Assembly (NCBI GenBank): GCA_963836735.1
Contig: CAWIKP010000021.1
Location: forward strand, 1-64,000
Origin: JACCXG01 sp963836735
GTDB taxonomy: Bacteria > Acidobacteriota > Vicinamibacteria > Vicinamibacterales > 2-12-FULL-66-21
Direction of reading: 5' to 3'
Length of the DNA: 64,000 nt
The notes under the pieces are model-generated. The model searched no databases and was not told the DNA's origin. It saw nothing but the letters and a program-made list of their open reading frames with translations. Shown here in pieces: positions 8,618 through 16,976 of this stretch. The position numbers and the translations under genes are program-made. Numbering within the stretch: position 1 is the stretch's first letter; each line of letters opens with the position of its first letter.

Positions 8618-9816
8618 ATGAATCGATACCAAACTTGGCTTGGGCTCCTGGTCGCGGCCGTTCTCGTGATTCCCGCGTTCGTCCTGGGACTGTGGTTGTA
8701 TTCGAGCGCCACTGCGCCAGTCCTGCACCCGGACCCGCAGAACGTGCCGTCCGTGATGCGTTCGGCGCCCCTGCCAAAGTGGGTCAATGCGGCGGAGCAG
8801 GGGCGGCAAATCGTACGTGCGGCGCTGGCCGAGCAGAACCTGCCGGGGATCTCGGTGGCGGTCGGTGCGGGTGGCGAGATCGTCTGGGCCGAAGGCTTCG
8901 GGTGGGCGGATCTCGAGAACCAGAAGAAAGTGGCGCCGGACACGCGGTTCAGGATCGGCACCGCCTCGGTGCCGCTCACCTCGGCCGCGGTCGGCCTGCT
9001 GCTGGAAAAACAGCGGCTGAAGCTCGACGACGAGATTCAGACGCACGTGCCGGCGTTCCCAAAGAAGCAGTGGCCGGTGACTCTGCGCCAGTTGATGGGG
9101 CACGTGGCCGGCGTCAAAAACGACGGCGGTGACGAGGGGCCGCTGTTTTCGCTGCACTGCGAGCGCCCGGTCGAAGGGCTGCAGGGCTTTGCGGAGGATT
9201 CGCTGCTGTTCGAGCCGGGGACCCAATACCGCTATTCGAGTTACGGCTGGATCCTGATGAGCGCCGCCGTCGAAGCCGCCGCGGACGAGCCGTTCATGGC
9301 CTTCATGCGGAAGGAGATCTTCGAGCCGCTGGGCATGAACGACACGAAGGCCGAGTTCGCGACGGGGCCGACCGGCGGTTCGGGCGACGTCCTACTTCCC
9401 GAGATTCGCCGCGGATCCCGGCTATGGCCTGCACCTGATGCGCCCGCTCGACTACTCCTGCTACGCGGGATCCAGCGCCTTCCTGTCCACCCCGTCCGAC
9501 CTCGTGCGCTTCGCGATGGCGATCAACGGCGGCAAGCTGCTGCAGCCCGCCACGGTCCAATTACTCCAGACGTCACAGCGGCTGCGCCTCAGGGCAGGAG
9601 ACGGGTTACGGCCTTGGCTGGGACCTGGAGACCGTCGCGCTGGCCGGTGAACAAACCGGCCTGGTCGGACACGACGGAGAGTTGCTGGGCGGGATGGCAG
9701 CGTCGTTCATGACGTTCCCCAAGTACGGGATCGTCGTCGCCGTCACGTCGAACATCTCCTACGCGGACACATTCACTATCGCGGTGAAAATCGCGCAGGC
9801 CTTCGCTCATCACTGA
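8618..9816 (+). CDS. Serine hydrolase / class C beta-lactamase-like protein, SxxK motif absent (frameshifted)
   Basis: Starts at ATG 8618 with GGAGGAGA. A signal anchor (residues 6-28) is followed by a beta-lactamase/LACTB-like fold: GISVAVGAGGEIVWAEGFG, DTRFRIG, then TASV (115-118) where the catalytic SxxK should be. YSSYGW and GHDGELLGG correspond to the second and third motifs. The frame changes near 9390 and again near 9595. The joined product continues through YAGSSAFLSTPSDLVRFAM and ends in MTFPKYGIVVAVTSN. With Ser and Lys replaced by Thr and Val, serine-type catalysis is doubtful. The frameshifts do not explain those substitutions. Confidence 0.82.
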
Positions 9817-9961
9817 CCTTCCTTCGCAAGCAACCGCGAAACCCCGCCCGATCTGCCTCCGGTTGAACAGTGACTCCGCGGCCGGCCGGCGGCGTAGTGT
9901 AGATTAGCGTCGCGCGCGGCGGCATCAGACATCAGCGTTGGCAGTCCTTCGAGGAACCTGC

Positions 9962-12390
9962 ATGGAACGACTCTTTGGCGACATCGCCTACGGCGTGCGA
10001 ATGCTCGTCCGGTATCCCACCCTGTCGCTTGGCGCGATCCTGACGCTCGGCCTCGGCATCGGCTTGAGCACGACCGTGTTCTGCGTGGTGAATGCCGGCA
10101 TGCTCAAGGGGCTGCCACTCCCCAACGCCGATCGGATCGTGTCGGTATATGCGTCGAACTCCTCGCAGGGGCAGCCGCGCCTTCCCATGTCCGTTCATGA
10201 TCTCGCCGTTTATCAGGCGCGTCAGACGTCGTTCGAGGCGCTCGGTGCATACACGTCCGGGCCGTACAACCTCTCGCTGGAAGCGGGCCGACCGGAACGA
10301 TTCCCTGGCGGGCAGTTGACGCTGGAGGCCTTCCGCGCGCTGGGCGTGCAGCCGATCCTCGGCCGCGGCTTCCAGGCGGGCGACGACCTTCCGGGCGCGT
10401 CCAGCGTGGTCCTGCTCGGCCACGATCTCTGGCGTGAGCGTTACGGCGGCGCCCCGGACATCGTCGGCCGGACCATCCGCGCGAACAGCACGCAGCTGAC
10501 GGTGATTGGGGTGATGCCGCCGAAGTTTGCCTTCCCGATCCGGGAATCGCTGTGGGTGCCGCTTCGCGTGGATCCGCTGGCGACGACGAGAGCCCAGGGG
10601 CCTCGGTATCCGGTGGTCGGCCTGCTGAAACCCGGCGTCTCGTCGCAGCAGGCGAGCGCGCAGCTGACGACGATTGCCGCCGAGCTCGAACGGGAGTACC
10701 CGACACGAACGGCGGCATCGGTGCCGGCGCCATCCCCTATATCGAGGCGATGTTCACCCCTGAAATCTTCGCCATGCTCCTGACGATGCTCGGCGCCGGC
10801 ATCGGCGTGCTGCTGATCGCGTGTGTCAACGTGTCGAACCTGCTCGTCGCCCGTGCGTCGTTACGGCGCCGTGAGGTGGCGGTGCGGATGGCGCTCGGCG
10901 CCGCCCGCGGACGGATCATCCGTCAACATCTCACGGAGGTGGTCGTGCTCGCCACGGCGGGCGCGGCGATCGGGATCCTGCTCAGTGTTGCCGGGATGCG
11001 CTGGTTCACCTCGGCGCTCTCGGAGACGCCGCCGCCCTTCTGGATCAGTTTCGAGCTCGACCACCGAATCATGCTGTTCGTGCTCGGGCTGGTCGTGCTC
11101 TCGAGCCTGTTCGCCGGCGGGCTGCCGGCGCTCCAGGCCGCGCGCGTCAGCGCAAGTGCGGCGCTGAAGGACGAGGGCCGGTCCTCTACGAGCGGGCGCT
11201 TCGGGCGGTTCAGCAGCGCGCTCGTGGTCGCCGAGCTCGCCGTGTCATGCGGTCTCCTGATTGCCGCCGGACTGATGATCAAGAGCGTCGTGCAGCTCCG
11301 CACGATGCCGATGCCATTCGCCATCGCCAACGTGCTGACCGCGCGCGTCGATCTGCCGCGGACCGACTACCCGGATTCAGCCGCGAGCATCCGGTTCTTC
11401 GAGCGGCTGCTGCCGAAGCTCCGCGAAGTGACCGGCGTCGAAGCCGCGACCCTGTCCGACGGGCTGCCGGCGGCAGGGAACGGCAGCATCCCCGTGCAGA
11501 TCGCGGGTAAGGCGTATACACGGGAAAGCGATCACCCGCTCGCCCGCGAGGGCATCGTCACGCCAGGCTATTTCGACACGTTTCAGACGCCGGTTCTCGC
11601 CGGCAGGGAGTTCCACACCAGCGACACGCCGACGGGGCAGCCGGTGGCGATCGTCAACGAGTCGTTCGCACGCGCTCACTTCCCCGGCGTCGATCCCCTG
11701 GGCCGGCAGTTCAAGCGCACCCGCCCGGGGAAGAGCGAGCCGTGGCTGACCGTCGTCGGTGTAGTGCCGGACTTGTTGATGGAAGGCATCGGCAACAACG
11801 GGGCGAGCCCGATCGGCTACTACATCCCGATCGCGCAGAGCGACGTGGCGAACGGCGTCCGCATCGCGGTCCGCGCGCGCGGCGACGCGGCCGCCGTCAC
11901 CCCTCTGCTCCGGGCGGCAGTCAGCGCCCTGGATCCGAACCTGGCAATCTTCGACATCAACCCGATGCACCGCGTGATCGAGCGGCAGACGTGGTTCTAC
12001 AGGACGTTCGGCACGTTTTTCATGACCTTCGGCATCTGTGCGCTGCTGCTGGCTGCGGCTGGCCTGTATGGCGTCATGTCGTTCGCGGTGACGCAGCGGA
12101 CCCGCGAGATGGGGGTCCGTTCCGCACTCGGCGCCAGCGGAGGACAGCTGATCGCGCTGGTGATGCACCGCAGCATGGTGCAGCTCTTGGTCGGCGTGGT
12201 GCTGGGGCTCGCGCTCGCCGTGGTCGCATCGGGGGCGCTGCGGCCGCTGCTCTATCGCGTGGATCCGCGGGACGCCTGGGTGTTCGCCGGCGTCGTGCTG
12301 ATGCTGATCACGGTCAGCCTGCTGGCCAGCCTGCTGCCCGCCCGCCGCGTGGCCAAGATCGATCCGGTGCGGGCGCTGGCCACCGAGTAA
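9962..12390 (+). CDS. ABC transporter permease, ADOP type (MacB core plus FtsX domains; frameshifted)
   Basis: About 810 residues from ATG 9962. The N-terminal membrane segment (SLGAILTLGLGIGLSTTVF) leads into a MacB-like periplasmic core (GLPLPNADRIVSVYA, GRGFQAGDD, VIGVMPPKFAFP). FtsX-type membrane blocks follow (LLIACVNVSNLLVARASLRR, REVAVRMALGAARGRI), then a second core and a second FtsX set ending PARRVAKIDPVRALATE. This duplicated layout defines acidobacterial duplicated orphan permeases. No ATPase gene is adjacent. The frame changes near 10700. The role is probably mechanotransmission or efflux with an unlinked ATPase. The substrate is unknown. Confidence 0.88.
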
Positions 12391-12531
12391 ACGGGTCAAC
12401 TCGGTTGTCCATTCACGTTTTTCGTGAGCCTGACGTCGAACCTGTAAATCATCAGCCGCCGCAGCGCCCCTCTCGACGGGGGTTTCGTCGCTGGCGGACG
12501 GTATCCGACTTGCTTCGGCAGCGCCAGCCAC

Positions 12532-12984
12532 ATGTATCGATCCCTGTTAGCGGCCGGCGCCCTGGCTTGTCTGCCTGCGTGCGGGGTCTCGCCCAACGTC
12601 CCCGGGCAAGTGCAGCCGGCCGTCACCGGAGAATGGACCGGTACATTTGAATCGAGCTGGGGCGTCCTGCCGGTGCGAGCCACCCTGACAAATCAGCGCT
12701 ACTCGCCGCCGATCTCCGGGGACCTCAGGATCGACGGCCAGCGCGCAACCGGAACGGTCAGCGGATCGCTCGAGACCAGAGACCGCAACAGCGGGACGAT
12801 GTTCTGGGGGTCGTTGACGATCTCGTACGTGACTGCCTCCGGAGAGATGTGCCGGAGCGAGAGCGCCTTCGCCGTCACCTCTGGAACCGCGTCGGAAAAC
12901 GCCGTCGATTTCTTCACCGACAGCTTTTCCAAAGGAAACTGCCCGGAGCCGCCAACGAAGGTCCACGTCACCCTTCGTCGCTGA
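12532..12984 (+). CDS. Hypothetical lipoprotein
   Basis: A 150-residue protein with a lipoprotein signal: a hydrophobic stretch followed by LPAC, placing the modified Cys at residue 17. The mature part starts with Pro/Gln/Val-rich sequence and a TGEWTGTFESSWG strand, then alternating strands (GDLRIDGQRATGTVSGSL, ending KVHVTLRR), suggesting a small beta-barrel or beta-sandwich. The TGEWTG-type opening is common in small exported acidobacterial proteins. No known function. No strong ribosome site is visible before ATG 12532. Confidence 0.65.
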   Translation: MYRSLLAAGALACLPACGVSPNVPGQVQPAVTGEWTGTFESSWGVLPVRATLTNQRYSPPISGDLRIDGQRATGTVSGSLETRDRNSGTMFWGSLTISYVTASGEMCRSESAFAVTSGTASENAVDFFTDSFSKGNCPEPPTKVHVTLRR

Positions 12985-12993
12985 CTCACCCTC

Positions 12994-13242
12994 TCAACGG
13001 CAGGCGATAGCGCTCTTCACCACGCGCCGCACGATCTTCGTCACCTCGTCGGGCGTGGCGCTGAGCACCCGCTCGCGCAGCAGCCGCAGCCGGGGGACGA
13101 AGTCCGTCCCGGTTACCAGGAATTTCATGTCGATCGCGTCGCTCCTGACCGGCGTGATGCGGGCGCGATCGCAGACGAGGGTGTGGCCGCAAGCGGTCAC
13201 CGTCAGTCCGTTCGTGAGAGGTACCAATTCTTCGATGGTCAT
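12994..13242 (-). CDS. Small hypothetical protein, translationally coupled to the GNAT gene
   Basis: An 82-residue protein. Start ATG 13242 is preferred because GGGAG precedes it and its ATG overlaps the stop of the upstream gene in an ATGA arrangement, a sign of coupled translation. The sequence has two Cys near the start (TACGHTLVCDRARI), a SDAIDMKFLVTG strand and a basic helix ending SAIACR. No domain is recognised. It is probably cytoplasmic. Function unknown; it may modulate or accompany the acetyltransferase. Confidence 0.6.
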   Translation of the reverse strand: MTIEELVPLTNGLTVTACGHTLVCDRARITPVRSDAIDMKFLVTGTDFVPRLRLLRERVLSATPDEVTKIVRRVVKSAIACR

Positions 13243-13853
13243 GGCGTCTCCCTTCCACTGACTATCCACCGATCCTTCCGCACGGAGTCGAAGTCGAGAG
13301 CGAGGACGTGCCAGTCTTCACGGGTGGTCGGGTCGGCGTACACGTGCAACACCTCGAAGCCCACACGCGCGTGTGCCCTCAGCGAGCGGATGTTCCGGGC
13401 GGCGACCTCCGTGACCGTGAAATCGAAACGATCGCCGTATACGCCGGCCATCGTTCGATACAGTCCATCGAAGATCCCGGCGCCGCGATAACCCTCGGCG
13501 ATGCAGATCTGGCCCATCACGAACCATCGCGGGTTGCCGCGCAGTGATACATCCTTCCAGGACAGCGTGTCCAGCAGCTCGAACAGCGGCCGCAGGATGG
13601 GAACGTCGGGAGCGAAGCTGGGCGGCATCACCAGCGCATACCCCACCACCCGCCCGGCGGCCTTCGCGACGACTGCCGGAGCCGTGTCGCTCATCCGCTG
13701 AAGCACGGACGCCTCGTGCCGCACCGTCACGAAGCCTTCCCTGGCCATCGTTCCAGCTGTGAGCGCGGCAGGAAGATTCGCGGCCTGCAGCTCGAGGATC
13801 TGGCGGACTTCGTCTGCGGTTGTGACGGTGGTGAGCTCGATGGATTCCGACAC
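13239..13853 (-). CDS. GNAT family acetyltransferase
   Basis: A 204-residue protein with the GNAT fold: an N-terminal TADEVRQILELQAANLP segment, AAGRVVGYALVM for strands 3-4, the acetyl-CoA loop in QICIAEGYRGAGIFDGLYRTM (a variant of Q/RxxGxG/A), and the C-terminal VTEVAARNIRSLRAHARVGF, in which Asn-Ile-Arg precedes the last strand. The acceptor is unknown. It is first in a two-gene unit with the 12994-13242 gene and diverges from the histidine kinase. Confidence 0.85.
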   Translation of the reverse strand: MSESIELTTVTTADEVRQILELQAANLPAALTAGTMAREGFVTVRHEASVLQRMSDTAPAVVAKAAGRVVGYALVMPPSFAPDVPILRPLFELLDTLSWKDVSLRGNPRWFVMGQICIAEGYRGAGIFDGLYRTMAGVYGDRFDFTVTEVAARNIRSLRAHARVGFEVLHVYADPTTREDWHVLALDFDSVRKDRWIVSGRETP

Positions 13854-13975
13854 GGTGCGTCGCTGCGGCTATTGTCTCGCGAAGGCGGTCCGAGGGTGAC
13901 GCGGCGGCGCCAGTCCACAAGCGGCGCGATCATTAACTTGACCCCCGCACCGTTCGGGAACCATCCTGAAGCCCC

Positions 13976-15664
13976 ATGGGCTCGGTACACCGTGAGCTGG
14001 CGGCGCTGAAATTCATCGACGGCCTGTCGGCCCACTTGAAGGACGTGCGTGAGCCGCACAAGGCGCTTCGGCACGCGCTCCGTGACACACGCGAGTTCTT
14101 CCGGGCGGCGCACGGGTGCATCGCGACGCTGCGACCGGGCCGCCCGGAAGCCGACCTCCTGTTCACGTTGCCGAAGCGGGGCGACTGGGAGCTCGACATC
14201 CTGACCCGGTTCATCCGCCACACCCATCCACCGATACAGCGCGACATGCTGATCGGATCCGTCCGCCGGCGAGGCAGCGCATGGGGCGCGATTGCGCTGG
14301 TCGCGCCCGGGCACGTCTTCGATCGCGAGGACCGGCGCCTGATCGGCCGGATCGCAGCCGCCCTGTCGGCCGCCGTTCACCGGATCGACCGCGATCGGCT
14401 GCTGGGCGTCCGCGACCGGATCGACAGGAAGATCATGGAGCAGATCCATCCGAAGGATCTCTTCTACCAGATCCTCGACGGCATCCGGTCCCTCACTCTC
14501 TACGATCACTCGTCGGCGCTGCTCATCCGGGAGGAGGACGAATCGGCGCTGCGCGTCGTCGCGGAACAAATCGCCTGGACCAAGGCCAAGAGCGAGCGGA
14601 TCGGCCTCGGGATACCCATGAGCGAGGCTGCCGCGGCGCTGCTGCAGTCGGAACGCGTGTACGGCTTCGATCGGGAGAACGAGACCTGGCGCGAGTGGAG
14701 CGATCAGCCGGTTGGCGCGCTGGCGGCGATGCTCGACTACAACAGCAGTGACGCTGCCGCAGGAGAGAACGTCCGGGAAGCGTCCATGCTGTGTGTGCCG
14801 CTGGTCACACGGGACAGCCTGGTCGGCGTGCTCAAGATCGCCGCCCGCCACGCGGAACAGCTCAAGCCGTTCGACGCCGAGCTGGTGGAGCACTTCCGCT
14901 CGCAAGCGGCGATTGCGATCCAGAACCTGCACCGCACCGAATCGCTCCGCGCCCGGGTGGTGACCGCCGAGCGCAAGCACGCGATGGCCGACCTGGCCCG
15001 AAGCGTGTCGCACGACCTCAACAACGCGCTCGGCTCGATGCTGCCGCTGATCCAGCAGATGCAGGCGGACCTGCAGCGCGGCGCTCTTTCTCCGACGGTG
15101 TTCGGTGAAGACCTGGAGCACGTTCAGAAGTCGCTGCAGGTGTGTCGCCGCATCTTTGGAGGGATGCTGACCTTTTCGCGAAACGCGGCGCGTCGCAGCG
15201 GGTTCGGACACGTCCGGCGCGCGATCGACACCGCCCTCGCCATCCTGAAGTACGGCATGAGCCGAAGCGCGATCGAGCTTCACATGAAGGTGCCCGACGA
15301 CGTCCCGGAAGTCGCCTGCAGCCAGAGCGATCTCGAGCAGGTGTTCCTGAACCTGCTCACCAACGCGCGCGAGGCGACGCCGCACGGGGGACGCATCATG
15401 GTCACGGCGCGGTCCGTCGCCCGGCGCGTCGAAATCTCGATCGCCGATACGGGATGTGGAATCGCCGCGGAGAACCTGCAGCGGGTGCTCGAGCCGTTCT
15501 TCACGACGAAGCAGCATGGCAACGGCCTCGGCCTCTCGATCTGCCGCACGGTCCTGTGGGAAGTCGAGGGCACGCTGACCATTCACAGCGAGCCCGGCAG
15601 CGGCACCGAGGTGCGCATCCAGGTTCCGGCCGCTGTCGCACAACCGCACCCGCAATTGGCATGA
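13976..15664 (+). CDS. GAF-domain sensor histidine kinase
   Basis: A 562-residue cytoplasmic kinase with no membrane segments. Two sensory regions come first. The second, about 155-320, is GAF-like (ASMLCVPLVTRDSLVGVLKI). The dimerisation/phosphoacceptor region follows with SHDLNNALGSM (phosphoacceptor His346), then the N-box NLLTNAREAT (Asn463), the G-box DTGCGI (Asp491), FFTTKQ and GNGLGLSICR. It autophosphorylates in response to an unknown soluble signal. The stop overlaps the start of the next gene in an ATGA junction, so the partner is almost certainly the 15661 response regulator. It is intact. Confidence 0.93.
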   Translation: MGSVHRELAALKFIDGLSAHLKDVREPHKALRHALRDTREFFRAAHGCIATLRPGRPEADLLFTLPKRGDWELDILTRFIRHTHPPIQRDMLIGSVRRRGSAWGAIALVAPGHVFDREDRRLIGRIAAALSAAVHRIDRDRLLGVRDRIDRKIMEQIHPKDLFYQILDGIRSLTLYDHSSALLIREEDESALRVVAEQIAWTKAKSERIGLGIPMSEAAAALLQSERVYGFDRENETWREWSDQPVGALAAMLDYNSSDAAAGENVREASMLCVPLVTRDSLVGVLKIAARHAEQLKPFDAELVEHFRSQAAIAIQNLHRTESLRARVVTAERKHAMADLARSVSHDLNNALGSMLPLIQQMQADLQRGALSPTVFGEDLEHVQKSLQVCRRIFGGMLTFSRNAARRSGFGHVRRAIDTALAILKYGMSRSAIELHMKVPDDVPEVACSQSDLEQVFLNLLTNAREATPHGGRIMVTARSVARRVEISIADTGCGIAAENLQRVLEPFFTTKQHGNGLGLSICRTVLWEVEGTLTIHSEPGSGTEVRIQVPAAVAQPHPQLA

Positions 15665-16815
15665 GGTCCGCCCGCATCCTCGTCGTCGACGACGAACCGG
15701 GCATGCTTCGCGCGGTCGAGCGGGTCTTGAGCGGCGAGCATCAGGTCGCCGTGACTCGGCTGTCCCGCGATGCGCTGGCGCTCGCCGACGAATTCCGCCC
15801 GGAGCTGGCGATTGTCGACATCCGGATGCCGGATCTCGACGGCTTCGAGCTGATGGCGCGTCTGAAAGGTCGTTTCCCGGCGCTCGACGTGATTTTGATG
15901 ACCGGGAGCATCGACGATCTCGACGAGAAACTGGTGCGGGCGATCCGCAGCCCGGCGTTTTATTTCATCCAGAAACCGTTCGATCGCGACGTGCTCAGGA
16001 CGCTGGTGGAACGCTGCATCGAGCTGCGCTGGCGGCGCGAAGACCATCGCCAGAACCTGAAGCGGCTGGAAACGGAGATCGCCGAGGCCCGGGCGTTCCA
16101 GCAAAGCCTGTTGCCCAGTCCGCAACGAGTGCTGAATGGGGTGTCCGTCTGCTGCCGATACACGCCGTGTTCGGCGCTCGGTGGCGACCTGTATGACTAT
16201 GCCGACGCGCCAGCGGGGCGCACGGCACTGCTGATCGCCGATGTCTCCGGACACGGGGTGTCGGCGGCGATGCTGACGGGCATCGTGAAGAGCGCCTTTC
16301 ACGCATCGCACGCCGACGGATTCGAGCCGACTGCCGTCGTCGAGCGCGTCTCAGCGGGCCTGGCGTCCTTCAGCGCCGATCGATTCGTCACACTGATCGC
16401 GGCGCTGATATGTCCAGGTGAAGGCCACCTGCGGTATGTGAATGCGGGTCATCCGCCGATCCTGACCTGGGGAGCCACGCGCGAACCGAGATGGCTCGGG
16501 AGCACGGGTCCGCTGGTCTCGCCAGCCTTGACCGGCGTCACGTGGGAGGCGCCGGTGGTGCCGATTGACGAGGGCGACCATCTGCTGCTCTACACCGACG
16601 GGGTCTGGGAAATCCTCGCGGATGATGACGGCCGTGCGGAACAGCGGTTCTTGTCGGCAATCGACCGGGCGCCGGAAGGCGGCGGATCACTGCTCGACAC
16701 GATTCTCGCTGATGTGCATGGTGAGCTGGCCGGCCGGCTTCAGCCCGACGACCTGACGCTGCTGACGGCGACCGTGGCCGCGCGATCGCCAAGGTCGGCA
16801 GCCGGCCGGCCGTGA
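15661..16815 (+). CDS. Response regulator with PP2C/SpoIIE phosphatase output
   Basis: A 384-residue protein. The N-terminal receiver has the acidic pair Asp10/Asp11, phosphoacceptor Asp53 (VDIRMPD) and Lys105 (IQKPFD). A linker helix (about 115-150, AEARAFQQSLLP) joins it to a SpoIIE/RsbU-type PP2C domain with metal-binding GGDLYDY, DVSGHGVSAAML, NAGHPP and LLLYTDGVWE. Relatives dephosphorylate anti-sigma-factor antagonists. No such antagonist or anti-sigma factor is encoded here. The start overlaps the kinase stop by four bases. The hybrid links the GAF kinase to serine/threonine dephosphorylation. Confidence 0.93.
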   Translation: MRSARILVVDDEPGMLRAVERVLSGEHQVAVTRLSRDALALADEFRPELAIVDIRMPDLDGFELMARLKGRFPALDVILMTGSIDDLDEKLVRAIRSPAFYFIQKPFDRDVLRTLVERCIELRWRREDHRQNLKRLETEIAEARAFQQSLLPSPQRVLNGVSVCCRYTPCSALGGDLYDYADAPAGRTALLIADVSGHGVSAAMLTGIVKSAFHASHADGFEPTAVVERVSAGLASFSADRFVTLIAALICPGEGHLRYVNAGHPPILTWGATREPRWLGSTGPLVSPALTGVTWEAPVVPIDEGDHLLLYTDGVWEILADDDGRAEQRFLSAIDRAPEGGGSLLDTILADVHGELAGRLQPDDLTLLTATVAARSPRSAAGRP

Positions 16816-16976
16816 GTTCTCCGCGTTGTTCTTCTCCGTCCGCTCGAGCTTTTCGAGAAGGCGGCCAACCGATTGCCGGATCGGCTCGTCTCAGGAAAAT
16901 GGCAACCGCGGGCCGGAGGTCTGCGTAGGCCCGAAGCGGCGCCATCAGCATACGGCTGGCGACAGGAGAAATATCG

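Noticed and set aside
8618..9816. Antibiotic-resistance beta-lactamase
   Set aside because: The catalytic SxxK is replaced by TASV, so the annotation as resistance would be unsupported.
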